A stretch of 64,000 nucleotides of DNA from Candidatus Gemmiger stercorigallinarum (GCA_019119495.1 DWWX01000020.1:245738-309737); one strand, 5' to 3'. Counted from the stretch's first letter, positions 7,293-17,626 are shown. The notes: a model not told the origin generated them from the sequence alone. Numbers and translations are program-made.

Positions 7293-8831
7293 TCACAGTG
7301 CCGCCGGGATCAGCAGGCAGGTTTTCTCTGTGGTCATTTCCTGCACGGCGACGCCGGGCTCCGGCTCCAGATGGTTGGCCGCGGCCAGGTCCCTGGCGCG
7401 GGCATGGTAGCGTTTGGCAATGTCAAAAATGCGTTCGCCCTGGGATGCGTAGTAAAGATAAAGCGCCGGGCCGTCGGCTTTGTCGGCAAACTCCTCGCCC
7501 AGGGTCACCTCACGCAATGCCGGCGACGCCTGCACGGCAAACAGCCGGCCGTTCACGCTGAGCTCGACCTCCACCCGCAGGCGGCCGCCGGCTTTGGCAG
7601 AGGTCACCTTGCCCACCGCCCCGTGGGCGCGCAGGCAGTAGTCGGCGGGCGCGCCGGGCCAGCTTTGCGGCAGCTGCCAGACAAACGCCTTGTCGTAGCA
7701 GGTCAGCTCACCGCGGGGATCGGCGCAGAGCACATGGGCCGTGCCCTTGCCCGCAAACACAACGGTGTGCTCCTGCTCGCCGGGCATGGCTGCCAGCGCC
7801 CCCAGCGTGACAAAACAGCCGGTGACCTCGGCATCCGGGTCGGGCAGATCGTCGCTGATCTCGGCCTGCACCGCCGCGGGCAGCGGGCCGGCGTCGGTCA
7901 GCAGGCGGCAGGGCGCCGCGTCCGTTTCGGTCTGGCAGAGGGTGGAATAGGCGTCGGCCACGGCGGTATACTGCACATCCCGCCACAGTTCGGCGTGCAG
8001 CTTCCATGTAACGGTCAATGTGGGATCGCCGTCGCCGGCTTCCAGCGTGCTGCCCAGCACCTCGCCCCAGAACAGGCACTCATCCCCTTCCGCCGCGGCG
8101 GCCAGGTCCAGAGTCTGGCGCACGGGGAGTTCCACCTGGCGGGCGGTGATCTCCTCAACGCTGGCGGGCCGGAAGGCAGCCTGGATGCGCAGCGTTCCCT
8201 GGCAGTTGACCTGCCCGGTCAGGACGGTGGCGGCTTCCGGCAGGAACACGCCGGAGATGTCCAGCACCACCGCGTCGCCGGCGGGCAGCGGGATGCGGCT
8301 TTCGGCCGTGAAGGTCTTTTCCTCCACCGCCGCGCAGGCCCTGCCGTTCAGCACGCGGGTGCGCTGCTCGATGCCGCAGTCCGCCAGCGAGGTGACCAGC
8401 TCCAGCTGGTCCACCATCTGTACCGCCACGCACAGCGCGTAGGCGCCCCGCAGGTCGATGCGGTGCTCGCTGATGGCGCGGCAGTTGACGTATTCCAGCT
8501 CGCCGGAAACGGCGGCAGGGCCTGTCTCGTAGCGGCCTTCGGGCAGGTCGGCGGTCTTTTCAAACGGGAATTTCTGCTCGATGCGGTACAGCTGTGCGCC
8601 GGCCTCGTCCGACTGGTAGTAGACGGTGCAGCGCAGGTAGCCTTCCCCCTGCCATTTGGCGGCGGCGGTGTGGTTCTGCAAAAGCACCGGCTCCACCAGG
8701 CATTTGACGATCTTGAACACCGCCGGCAGATAATCCGGGATCAGGAGCTCGGTCTCCACCGGCAGCTCCAGCCTTGTCTCCCACCGGCCGCCGTAGGCGG
8801 CGACGGTGTCTTTGAACACCTTCAATTCCAT
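7293..8831 (-). CDS. DUF3794 (SPOCS) and LysM domain protein, SipL-like
   Basis: DUF3794-type repeats and C-terminal LysM-like region (YLYYASQGERIFDIAKRYHARARDLAAANHLEPE); start chosen at MELKVFKDTVAAYGG. Confidence 0.8.
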   Translation of the reverse strand: MELKVFKDTVAAYGGRWETRLELPVETELLIPDYLPAVFKIVKCLVEPVLLQNHTAAAKWQGEGYLRCTVYYQSDEAGAQLYRIEQKFPFEKTADLPEGRYETGPAAVSGELEYVNCRAISEHRIDLRGAYALCVAVQMVDQLELVTSLADCGIEQRTRVLNGRACAAVEEKTFTAESRIPLPAGDAVVLDISGVFLPEAATVLTGQVNCQGTLRIQAAFRPASVEEITARQVELPVRQTLDLAAAAEGDECLFWGEVLGSTLEAGDGDPTLTVTWKLHAELWRDVQYTAVADAYSTLCQTETDAAPCRLLTDAGPLPAAVQAEISDDLPDPDAEVTGCFVTLGALAAMPGEQEHTVVFAGKGTAHVLCADPRGELTCYDKAFVWQLPQSWPGAPADYCLRAHGAVGKVTSAKAGGRLRVEVELSVNGRLFAVQASPALREVTLGEEFADKADGPALYLYYASQGERIFDIAKRYHARARDLAAANHLEPEPGVAVQEMTTEKTCLLIPAAL

Positions 8832-8964
8832 AGTGTGCATGCCCCTTTCTGCGGGTCTGTAATGTGCCAAAGCGCAGAGCCGTGCAGGGTTGGGCACCTT
8901 GCGTTTTCTGCCGCCCGCCTTCCACGCTTTCTTGTGCATCTATATGCGGGCACAAAACAAAATA

Positions 8965-8999
8965 GGCATCCCGCGCCGGGGAAAGTTGCGCGGGATGCC
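8965..8999 (-). terminator. Rho-independent terminator downstream of spoVM
   Basis: 12-bp stem GGCATCCCGCGC/GCGCGGGATGCC followed on the - strand by TATTTTGTTTTG. Confidence 0.8.
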
Positions 9000-9077
9000 T
9001 TGGATGCACGGGTCATGCAGGGCAAAAAAAACAGCCCGGCCTGCTGCGGGGCAGTGCCGGGGATTTGTGTATACGGC

Positions 9078-9149
9078 TTATTTTACTTTGAATACGGCCC
9101 GCAGCAGCCAGCTGAGCGCCTTGGGGCATTTGACGACGACGATTTGCAT
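9078..9149 (-). CDS. spoVM: Stage V sporulation protein M (23-aa micro-ORF)
   Basis: MQIVVVKCPKALSWLLRAVFKVK*; strong AGGGAGGTG RBS; located after thiN as in other Firmicutes. Confidence 0.85.
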   Translation of the reverse strand: MQIVVVKCPKALSWLLRAVFKVK

Positions 9150-9221
9150 GGCACACACCTCCCTGTTTGACCGTGTATGCCATTGTATGCCGCGGGCGGG
9201 CGATGCGTCACTGCCGGGCGG

Positions 9222-9869
9222 TCATGCCCCGCTGTCGGCGCGGGTCAGCACAACCAGGCCGCTGCCGCCGGTGCAGGCCAGGTGCGCCTGCGGGGCGGTG
9301 AACTCGTTGCTGACGCCCAGCGGAAAATCCGGCGTAAGCGTGGCGGCGCAGAGCGGGTAAAACACCCCCGCCAGGTCAACGCCGGTCAGCGGGCCGTCCA
9401 GCGGGAACACCGAAAGATACATCCAGTCCCCTTTTGCCAGCGTCAGCGGGCGGCCGGGCAGCAGGTAGTGCAGCTCGCTGCGGTCGCCGGCCAGGGTGAC
9501 GCAGACGCCGTTTTTGGCCAAAAACAGCCCGGTGGCGATGTTGGCCAGGGTGTGTTCCATCCGGGCGCCGCCCAGCGCCCCCAGCATGGTGACGGTCCGG
9601 GCGCCGTGTTCCAGCAGCCAGCGGGCGGCGTAGTGGGTGTCGGTATCGTCCTTGACATGGGGCAGCACGATGGTATGGCCGGTCTGGGGCGGGCGCGGGG
9701 CCGAGTCGAAATCGCCCACGATCAAATCGGGCTGCACGCCCAGGCGTTCGGCATGGCGGTAGCCGGCGTCGCAGGCAACGATGCAGTCGCCGGGGCGGAT
9801 ATACCGGCGCACCGCCGGCGTGACCGGGCCGGCGGAAAGGATCACCGCGCGGGTAACGGGTTTTGTCAT
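9222..9869 (-). CDS. thiN: Thiamine diphosphokinase
   Basis: DCIVACDAGYRHAERLGVQPDLIVGDFDS; HVKDDTDTHYAARW. Confidence 0.9.
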   Translation of the reverse strand: MTKPVTRAVILSAGPVTPAVRRYIRPGDCIVACDAGYRHAERLGVQPDLIVGDFDSAPRPPQTGHTIVLPHVKDDTDTHYAARWLLEHGARTVTMLGALGGARMEHTLANIATGLFLAKNGVCVTLAGDRSELHYLLPGRPLTLAKGDWMYLSVFPLDGPLTGVDLAGVFYPLCAATLTPDFPLGVSNEFTAPQAHLACTGGSGLVVLTRADSGA

Positions 9870-9977
9870 GGCGGGCCTCCGCAAAAGTTTGATTTGGATA
9901 CCGGGACGCAGCGCCGGGGCGGATGCATCCATCCGCCCCGGCGTGTGTCCCCGCCGATGGCGGCGGATCTTGGGGTC

Positions 9978-10856
9978 CTATCTGGGTCCCTTTTTTGTCT
10001 CCCACTCTTTGACCTGGGCGGCTTCCTCGTACATGGCAAGGTAGCTGGCATAGCGGGTGGGGGAAATTTTGCCCTCTTCCAAAGCCGCACGGACGGCGCA
10101 GCCTGTTTCGGACCGGTGGGAGCAGCCGATAAAGCGGCACTGCTCCCGGTAGGGCGCAAACTCCGGGAACACCTGTTCCAGCTCCTCTTTGGGGATATGG
10201 CACAGGCGCTGGGTCTCCAGGCTGGCAAAACCGGCGGTGTCGGCGATGCGGCCGCCGCAGACCTCAAAGATCTCGGTCTCGCGGGTGGTATGGCGGCCGC
10301 GGCCCAGCTTGCGGCTGATCTCGCCGGTTTCGCGGTGGAGCTGGGGCGCAATGGTGTTGAGCAGCGTGGATTTGCCCACGCCGGAGTTGCCGCAGAACGC
10401 GCACAGCCTGCCCCGGATCCAGCCGCGCAGCTCGTCCAGCCCCTCGCCGGTGTCATAATGCACAAACACCAGCGGCAGGCCGCTTTGGGCGTAATCCGCC
10501 GCCAGCATATCGGCAGCGGACAGGTCGGTCTTGGTAAACACCAAAACCGGCTGGACGTTCTGGTACAGGGCGGCGGCCGCCAGCTTGTCCAGCACCAGGG
10601 TGCTGGGCACCGGCTGGGTGGTGCTGGCCACGATGAACAGCACGTCCAGGTTGGCCACCGGCGGGCGCACAAACACGTTTTTGCGGGGGGCGATGTCGTC
10701 GATCATATTGCCTTCGGCGTTGAGGGTGACGTTATCCCCTGCCACCGGCGTGACGCCCCGCTTGCGGAAGATGCCGCGGGCGCGGCACTCCTGCACGCCG
10801 GCGTCGGTGCGGACATAGTAAAAGCCGCCCACGCCCTTGGTGATATAGCCGGTCAT
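9978..10856 (-). CDS. rsgA: Ribosome small subunit-dependent GTPase A
   Basis: Circularly permuted GTPase: TKTDLS, GNSGVGKSTLLN, DTAGF, C-terminal zinc finger. Confidence 0.95.
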   Translation of the reverse strand: MTGYITKGVGGFYYVRTDAGVQECRARGIFRKRGVTPVAGDNVTLNAEGNMIDDIAPRKNVFVRPPVANLDVLFIVASTTQPVPSTLVLDKLAAAALYQNVQPVLVFTKTDLSAADMLAADYAQSGLPLVFVHYDTGEGLDELRGWIRGRLCAFCGNSGVGKSTLLNTIAPQLHRETGEISRKLGRGRHTTRETEIFEVCGGRIADTAGFASLETQRLCHIPKEELEQVFPEFAPYREQCRFIGCSHRSETGCAVRAALEEGKISPTRYASYLAMYEEAAQVKEWETKKGPR

Positions 10857-12751
10857 CCTTCTTTGTACAGGAAGGTGCCGTCAGAGCGGTAAACGCTGCC
10901 GTCGCCGGTCTGGTAACGGTCCTCCCAGTTGCCGTCGCCCAGGTCCTCGGACCATCTTTTGACAATGGTGTTGGGATCGCCGTTCAGAACGCCGTCGTTT
11001 GTTGTTACCGGTGTCTCAGGCACGCCGCTGGAGACGGTCAGGCGCACGGTGGAGCCGATGCGCACCGTGCTGCCGCCGGCCGGCGACATGGAAAGCACCG
11101 TGCCGGCAGGCTGGTCGCTGGGGATCTCCTCCACCGAAGGCGTCACGTTCAGGCGGGTCAGGCGGGCGCGGGCTTCCTCCACCTGCAATCCCTCCACCGA
11201 GACCAGCTCCACGGTGGTGTCGATGCTGGCCTGGGCGATATACAAGGTAACGGTGGCGTCACCTTCCACCTGCTGGCCCGCCGCCGGGTCGGTGCGCACC
11301 ACCGTGCCGGAGGTCACGCTGTCGTCAATGACAAAGCTGCTGACGACGTTGTTGACCCCCATATCCTTGATGGCCTGCTCCGCCTCGTCCTTATCCATAC
11401 CAATGATGGTGTCCGGAATGGTGACCCAAAGGGGCCCCATGCTGACATACAGCGTGACGGCCTGGCCCTCCTTGACGATGCGCCCGGCGCGCGGATTCTG
11501 CTGGTAAATGACCCCTTCCTCGTACTGGGAGTTGTACTCGTACTGCCATTTGGGGGACAGCTGGGTGTAGTAGTCCGAGGCGCGGAACTCGCTCTCGGTC
11601 ATGTTGACAAAGTCGATCAGCTGCACGTCGGCCCGGTTGGAGAACAGGGGGTTGGTGGAGTTGGCAAAAATCAGGTAGACCAGGATAAAGGCGCCGATGA
11701 CAAAGGCCACCGCCATGCCGAAGAAGATGGGCACCACCGAGAACGGCTTGTCCCGTTTCTTTTTGCGGCTCTTGCCGTTTTTGCCGTGGTTGGTGCCCTG
11801 GCCGGCCCGGCGGGCGTCGGCGGTGCGCACGGCGGCGCGGGGCTTGTTGTCGTTGACGATCTTGTTGATAGTCCTGGCAGGTGCGTCGGTAGTCATATAC
11901 TCATACTCAAATTTGATGGAAGGGTTGTGCTTGAACTCGGTAATGGCGTCCAGCATTTCGCGGGCGGACTGGTAGCGGTCATCCGGCTCCTTGCTCATGG
12001 CCTTTTCGGTGATCTGGCGCAGGCCCTCCGGCACATTGGGGGCAACCTCGGCCAGGGGGCGGGGCTTCTCGGAGATCTGCATGATGGCGATGGAGACCGC
12101 GCCGGTGCCGTCGAAGGGCAGCTGGCCGCTGAGCATCTCGTACAGCATGACGCCCACCGAGTAGATATCGGTGCGGGCGTCGGTCTTGTCGCCCTTGGCC
12201 TGTTCGGGGCTGATATAATGCACCGAGCCGATGGCCTTGTCGCTGACGGTCTGGCTCTGCGCGCGGGAGAACCGGGCAATGCCGAAATCCATCATCTTGA
12301 TGGAACCGTCGGCCAGCAGCATGATGTTCTGGGGTTTGACGTCCCGGTGGACGATGCCCTTGGCGTGGGCATGCTCCAGCGCCGCCAGGATCTGGGTGGC
12401 AAAGTGCACCGTCTCTTTCCAGGTCAGGGCGCCGCCGCGCTGCTTGAGGTACTCTTTCAGCGTGATGCCGTCGATATATTCCATGACGATGTACTGCATC
12501 CTGTCCGACACAGAAACGTCGTACACCTTGACAATGTTGGGATGGCTGAGGATGGAAATGGCCTTGGACTCGTTTTTGAAGCGGCGGACCAGTTCCTCGT
12601 TGTCCATCAATTCCTCTTTCAGGACCTTGACAGCCACGGCGTTGCCGGTCTGGGTATCCTTGCCGCGGTAGACGTTGGCCATGCCGCCCACGCCGATCAG
12701 GCTCTCGATCAGATAGCGGCCATCCAGCTTTTTGCCGATCAGATTATCCAT
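10853..12751 (-). CDS. prkC: Ser/Thr protein kinase with PASTA repeats (PrkC/Stk1 type)
   Basis: Kinase motifs HRDVKPQN and DFGIAR, TM segment, about three PASTA repeats. Confidence 0.95.
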   Translation of the reverse strand: MDNLIGKKLDGRYLIESLIGVGGMANVYRGKDTQTGNAVAVKVLKEELMDNEELVRRFKNESKAISILSHPNIVKVYDVSVSDRMQYIVMEYIDGITLKEYLKQRGGALTWKETVHFATQILAALEHAHAKGIVHRDVKPQNIMLLADGSIKMMDFGIARFSRAQSQTVSDKAIGSVHYISPEQAKGDKTDARTDIYSVGVMLYEMLSGQLPFDGTGAVSIAIMQISEKPRPLAEVAPNVPEGLRQITEKAMSKEPDDRYQSAREMLDAITEFKHNPSIKFEYEYMTTDAPARTINKIVNDNKPRAAVRTADARRAGQGTNHGKNGKSRKKKRDKPFSVVPIFFGMAVAFVIGAFILVYLIFANSTNPLFSNRADVQLIDFVNMTESEFRASDYYTQLSPKWQYEYNSQYEEGVIYQQNPRAGRIVKEGQAVTLYVSMGPLWVTIPDTIIGMDKDEAEQAIKDMGVNNVVSSFVIDDSVTSGTVVRTDPAAGQQVEGDATVTLYIAQASIDTTVELVSVEGLQVEEARARLTRLNVTPSVEEIPSDQPAGTVLSMSPAGGSTVRIGSTVRLTVSSGVPETPVTTNDGVLNGDPNTIVKRWSEDLGDGNWEDRYQTGDGSVYRSDGTFLYKEG

Positions 12752-13493
12752 TTGTCCCCTCCGTTACTTCCACGCCCATCAAAAGGACCGTGATGTTGTC
12801 CTGCCCGCCGCCCTTGATGGCGCGGTCCACCAGGATGCGCGGCGCGTCGAAAAATGTGGTTTCCTGCAAGATCAGGGCGATCTCCTCGTCCGGGACCATG
12901 TTGGTCAGGCCGTCTGTGCAAAGCAGCAGCACGTCGCCGGGCTGGACCTCGCAGCGGTTGTATTCGGGCACGATGTTGGCCGAAACCCCCAGCGCCCGTG
13001 TGATAAGGTTTTTCTGCGGATGCGCGGCGGCCTGCTCGCGGGTGATCTGGCCGCTGTCCACCAGCTGCTGCACCATCGAGTGGTCGCGGGTCAGCTGGCG
13101 GATGCTGCCGCCCCGGCACAGGTAGGCGCGGCTGTCGCCCGCATGGACGATGTGCGCCATATTGCCGAACAGATACGCACAGACGCCGGTGGTGCCCATG
13201 CCGAGCATCTCCGGGTCCGAGGTAGCTTTATCATAAACCGCGCGGTTGGTAATGTCAAATCCGTGCATGATGAACTGCTTTTCCTCGCCATGGCGCAGTG
13301 TTTTGAGCTGGCGGGAAAAATACTGCAGCATGGTGTCGGTGGCGATCTTGGCCGCCGCGCGCCCGCCGTTGGCACCGCCCATGCCGTCGCATACGATGCC
13401 CCAGCCGGAACCGTCGGGCAGCTGCTGGCCGCAGTAGTTGTCCTGGTTTTCCTGCCGGCAGCTGCCGATATCTGTGAGCGCCGCAAGTTTCAT
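12744..13493 (-). CDS. PP2C-type Ser/Thr phosphatase (Stp1/PrpC type)
   Basis: QENQDNYCG...VCDGMGGANGG...HAGDSRAYL; overlaps prkC start. Confidence 0.93.
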   Translation of the reverse strand: MKLAALTDIGSCRQENQDNYCGQQLPDGSGWGIVCDGMGGANGGRAAAKIATDTMLQYFSRQLKTLRHGEEKQFIMHGFDITNRAVYDKATSDPEMLGMGTTGVCAYLFGNMAHIVHAGDSRAYLCRGGSIRQLTRDHSMVQQLVDSGQITREQAAAHPQKNLITRALGVSANIVPEYNRCEVQPGDVLLLCTDGLTNMVPDEEIALILQETTFFDAPRILVDRAIKGGGQDNITVLLMGVEVTEGTNG

Positions 13494-14572
13494 GTGGGGT
13501 CGTTCCTTTCCATGGCTGAACTTTGCCGGGCGTCCTCGCGCCGGAGCTGGCCGCAGGCCGCGCTGATGTCTGCGCCCAGGCGGCGGCGCACGGTGGCGTT
13601 GACGCCCAGCTGCTCCAGCAGATCGCGGAAACGGCGGATGTTTTTGTCGTCGGTGGCGGAATAGGGGCTGCCGTCGACGGGGTTGATGGGGATCAGGTTG
13701 ACGTGGGCGCCCATGCCGCGGATCAGGCGGGCAAGTTCGCGGGCGGTCTCAGGCGAATCGTTGACGCCGCGCACCATCGAATACTCAAAACTGATGCGCC
13801 GCCCGGTAGCCTGCTGGTAGCGGCGGCAGGCGGGGATCAGCTGCTCCAGCGGGTAGGCGTCGTTGACCGGCATCATGCTGCTGCGCATTTTGTTGTTGGG
13901 CGCGTGCAGCGAGATGGAAAGCGTCAGCTGCAGTTTGCGCTTGGCAAGCTCGTCGATCTTGGGCACCAGGCCGCAGGTGGACAGGCTGATGTTGCGCATG
14001 CCGATGTTGAGGCCGCCGGGGCTGGAGATGATCTCCAGAAAGTCCATGACATTATTGAAGTTGTGCAGCGGCTCGCCGATGCCCATCAGCACGATGTGGG
14101 AGACCCGCTCGCCGGTGTCCCGCTGGACGGTGTAGATCTCGGAAGCGATCTCCCCCGCCGTCAGGTCGCGGACGCGGCCCGCCTGGGTGGAGGCGCAGAA
14201 CCGGCAGCCCATGGCGCAGCCCACCTGGGTGGACACGCAGACCGAGTTGCCGTAATGGTAGCGCATGAGCACCGTCTCGATGCAGTTGCCGTCGGCCAGC
14301 TGCAAAAGATACTTGACCGTGCCGTCTTGGGAACACTGTTTGCGCCGGATGGACGGCGAAGCGATGGTGCAGGTCTGCTGCAGCTGCTCGATCAGTGCTT
14401 TGGGCTGGTCGGTCATGGCGGAAAAATCGGTGACGAGTTTCTGGTGCAGCCATTTGTAGATCTGCTTGGCGCGGAAGGCCGGCTGCCCCAGCGAGGCGAT
14501 ATACTCCGCCAGCCTGTCCTGCGTCAGGTCTGACAGGCAGACCGGCCGGGTTTGCTGTGTGGTGGGGGTCAT
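13490..14572 (-). CDS. rlmN: 23S rRNA (adenine2503-C2)-methyltransferase
   Basis: STQVGCAMGCRFCAST, MGIGEPLHNFNNV. Confidence 0.95.
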   Translation of the reverse strand: MTPTTQQTRPVCLSDLTQDRLAEYIASLGQPAFRAKQIYKWLHQKLVTDFSAMTDQPKALIEQLQQTCTIASPSIRRKQCSQDGTVKYLLQLADGNCIETVLMRYHYGNSVCVSTQVGCAMGCRFCASTQAGRVRDLTAGEIASEIYTVQRDTGERVSHIVLMGIGEPLHNFNNVMDFLEIISSPGGLNIGMRNISLSTCGLVPKIDELAKRKLQLTLSISLHAPNNKMRSSMMPVNDAYPLEQLIPACRRYQQATGRRISFEYSMVRGVNDSPETARELARLIRGMGAHVNLIPINPVDGSPYSATDDKNIRRFRDLLEQLGVNATVRRRLGADISAACGQLRREDARQSSAMERNDPT

Positions 14573-14681
14573 GGCTGGCGCTCTCCTTTCCCGTCATAGT
14601 CCGGGCATTTTTCCGTCATTCTATTATAGTACATTTCTGGAAGGAATTGTTAACTTCCTTCAAAATTTCAGAAATTTGCAA

Positions 14682-16007
14682 TCATTTTACCGGTCTGCGT
14701 ACCAAAATTGCAGCAAAAAAACCGTCGGTGCCGGTGCGGTCGGGCAAAAGCAGCGTGCCGAAGCCGGTATCCGCCGCGCCTTCCGGCGCGGATGCGGGCG
14801 GCAGGACGGCAAACTGCGGGTGATCGCGGCAGAACGCACGGATCTGATCCTCGTTTTCCTGCGGGTTGAGCGTGCAGGTGGAATAGACCAGCCGCCCGCC
14901 CGGCGCAAGGCTGGCGGCGGCGCTGCGCAGGATGCGCTGCTGCAGGGCCGCCAGTTCCGGCAGGCCTTCCAGCGTTTTGTAGCGCACATCCGGCTTTTTG
15001 CCGATGACCCCCAGCCCGCTGCAGGGCACGTCGCAGAGGATGCAGTCAAACTGCCCCAGCGCCGGGTTTTGGCACGAGGCGTCGTTTGCCAGCACCCTGC
15101 CGCAGGTAACGCCGCAGCGGCGGAAGGCGGACTTAATCAGCGGCAGGCGGCTTTGCACCGCGTCGCAGCTGACAAGCGCGCCGGCGTTGCCCATGGCATA
15201 GGCCATGGTCAGGCTTTTGCCGCCGGGGGCGGCGCACAGGTCCAGCACCCGCTGGCCAGGGCGGGCGTCCACGCAGTCGGCCGCGAACTGGGACGCAAGC
15301 CCCTGCACATGGTAAAGCCCCTGGCGGAACGCCTCGGTGGCGGCGGGCGAACCCGCAAACCGCACCAGCAGGCAGTGGGGCCAGGGGCCCGGCTCCACCC
15401 GGCAGCCCGCGGCGGTCAGCAGCGACGCCAGCTCCGCGTCGCCGATGCGCAGCGTGTTGACACGGATGGCGGTGACATTGCGTCCGGCGCTGTCATAAAA
15501 CGCCTGCGCGATGGCAAACGCCCTGTCGCCGTAGTTCTGATACAAAAGCTCCGCCACCGGGTCGGACAGGCTGTACAAAACGGCCAGCCGCTGCACCGGG
15601 CCGGCAAAGGCGGAAGGCTCCGGCGCAAACTGCACCGCCCGGCGCAGCACCGCGTTGACCATGCCGGCCGCGCTGGACTTGCCAAAAGCCCTGGTCAGCT
15701 TGACCGACTCGTTGACGGCGGCGGATACCGGCACATCCAGAAATTTCGCCTGGGCCAGCCCGGCGCGCAGGATGGCGCGGACGGGCGCGTCCAGCTTTGC
15801 CACCGGCTTGCGGAGAAACTGCGCCAGGCAGAGATCCAGCAGCCGCTGGCGCTCCACCGCCGTGTAAAAAATGCGGGCGGCAAAAGCAGCGTCGCGGGAG
15901 TCCATCGGCGGGTCGCACTTTTTCAGCTCTGCGTCCAGCACCAGGTTGGCGTAGCCGTTTTGCTCCTGGTGCATCAGGGCGCGGACGGCCAGGGCTCGCG
16001 CGGTCAC
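14682..16007 (-). CDS. rsmB: 16S rRNA (cytosine967-C5)-methyltransferase
   Basis: NusB-like N-terminus, LDLCAAPGGKSL, CDVPCSGLGV. Confidence 0.93.
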   Translation of the reverse strand: MTARALAVRALMHQEQNGYANLVLDAELKKCDPPMDSRDAAFAARIFYTAVERQRLLDLCLAQFLRKPVAKLDAPVRAILRAGLAQAKFLDVPVSAAVNESVKLTRAFGKSSAAGMVNAVLRRAVQFAPEPSAFAGPVQRLAVLYSLSDPVAELLYQNYGDRAFAIAQAFYDSAGRNVTAIRVNTLRIGDAELASLLTAAGCRVEPGPWPHCLLVRFAGSPAATEAFRQGLYHVQGLASQFAADCVDARPGQRVLDLCAAPGGKSLTMAYAMGNAGALVSCDAVQSRLPLIKSAFRRCGVTCGRVLANDASCQNPALGQFDCILCDVPCSGLGVIGKKPDVRYKTLEGLPELAALQQRILRSAAASLAPGGRLVYSTCTLNPQENEDQIRAFCRDHPQFAVLPPASAPEGAADTGFGTLLLPDRTGTDGFFAAILVRRPVK

Positions 16008-16924
16008 AGGCTGTCCCCCGCTTTCAGGCGGCGGCCGGCGGCCCAGGCGGTGCCGTCCATCGGCTTGCCGCCCTCCGGCGTGACCTGCAAAAGCTGCAAA
16101 GCGCCGTCTGCGCAGGCGATGGTCAGCGGCTTTGTGGCAAGCACGGCGCCTGCCGGGGCGCCGCTTGGATTTTCCGCCGTGCGGCTGGCAAGCACCTTTA
16201 CTTTTTTGCCGCCGTACTCAAAGAACGCCACCGGCCAGGGGTTCATGCCCCGGATCAGATCGTGAAGCGCGGCGGCGGGCTGGTCAAAGGCAAAGCGCGC
16301 CATCTCTTTTTTGAGCATGGGCGCCTGGGTTGCCTGGCTGTCGTCCTGCTTTTGGGGGGCAAGCTTGCCCTCGTCCAGCAGGGCGACGGCCCGCACCAGC
16401 GTTTTTGCGCCGATGGCCGCCACCCGGTCGAACAGTTCACCGGAGGTCTCCTCCGGGCCGATGGGGACTTTCTCCACCATCAGGATATCGCCGGTGTCGC
16501 AGCCCTCGTCCAGCTGCATGATGGTGACGCCGGTCTCGGCGTCGCCGTGGATGACCGCCCACTGGATGGGCGCCGAACCGCGGTATTTGGGCAGCAGCGA
16601 CACATGCAGGTTGATGCACCCCAGCCGGGCAATGTGCAAAAGCTCCGGCGGCAGGATGCGGCCGTAGGCCACCACCACCACCAGGTCGGGCGCAAGGGTG
16701 CGGAACACAGGCTCGGCACTGCCGTCCCGCAGGGTGGCGGGCTGGTAGACCGGGATGCCGTGCCGCACCGCCAGCTGTTTGACCGGCGGCGCGGTAAGCA
16801 CTTGCTTGCGGCCGACGGGCTTGTCGGCACGGGTGTAGACGGCGCAGATCTCGTGGCCTGCGTCGATCAGGGCGGCAAGGCTTTGGGCCGCGATGTCCGG
16901 CGTGCCCATGAACAGGATCTTCAA
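16004..16924 (-). CDS. fmt: Methionyl-tRNA formyltransferase
   Basis: KILFMGTPDIAAQSL; TTG start at 16924 with GGAGGGG RBS; INLHVSLLPKYRGSAPIQWAVIHGDAETGVTIM. Confidence 0.93.
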   Translation of the reverse strand: MKILFMGTPDIAAQSLAALIDAGHEICAVYTRADKPVGRKQVLTAPPVKQLAVRHGIPVYQPATLRDGSAEPVFRTLAPDLVVVVAYGRILPPELLHIARLGCINLHVSLLPKYRGSAPIQWAVIHGDAETGVTIMQLDEGCDTGDILMVEKVPIGPEETSGELFDRVAAIGAKTLVRAVALLDEGKLAPQKQDDSQATQAPMLKKEMARFAFDQPAAALHDLIRGMNPWPVAFFEYGGKKVKVLASRTAENPSGAPAGAVLATKPLTIACADGALQLLQVTPEGGKPMDGTAWAAGRRLKAGDSL

Positions 16925-17015
16925 GGTTGGAATCCCCTCCGGTTTATGGTCAGTGATAAAAGGGCAAAGCAAAGCGGGGCGCAATGCCCCGGCGTTTGCC
17001 CGCTGCGGGCGGAGA

Positions 17016-17525
17016 TCACTCCTCGTCGGGATAGTCGTCCTCGTAAAAATGGGTGGCCAGGTCCATGATGGTGATGCCGTCCAGATGGTTGTTCTCGTGC
17101 TGGATGCAGCGGGCCAGCATATCGTCGGCCTCCATGGTGAACCACTCGCCGTGGCGGTCCTGGGCCTTGACCTTGACGTGCTTGGAGCGGGCGATGGCGC
17201 CGTTGTGGCCGGGGAAGGACAGGCAGCCCTCGTACAGCTCCACCTTTTCGTCGCTGAGTTCCAGAATTTCGGGGTTGATGAACTCGATGAACTTGTACTC
17301 GTAGTTGGCGGGGACTTCCTCCGGCATATCCCGGTCATCCAGGCAGATGAACAGCCGGCGCATATAGCCCACCTGCGGGCCGGCCAGGCCCAGGCCGTTT
17401 GCGTCCAGCAGCGTTTCTTTCATGTCGTCCAGCAGGGTGCCCAGACGGTCGTCGAACTTGGTGACAGGGCGGCAGACTTTTTTCAGGATCGGGTCGCCGT
17501 CCTGGACAATGGTGCGAAGTGCCAT
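17016..17525 (-). CDS. def: Peptide deformylase
   Basis: GLAGPQVG, EGCLSFPG, IQHENNHLDG (HExxH variant motif as read). Confidence 0.93.
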   Translation of the reverse strand: MALRTIVQDGDPILKKVCRPVTKFDDRLGTLLDDMKETLLDANGLGLAGPQVGYMRRLFICLDDRDMPEEVPANYEYKFIEFINPEILELSDEKVELYEGCLSFPGHNGAIARSKHVKVKAQDRHGEWFTMEADDMLARCIQHENNHLDGITIMDLATHFYEDDYPDEE

Positions 17526-17626
17526 GGTAAATTACCTCCATTGGAAATCATGTAAATGGTTGCTGTGGGTAGTTTGCGGGTATTTCAAATCTGAATCTGC
17601 TTTGGCGGCTGCTGCGGGAGGCAGGC

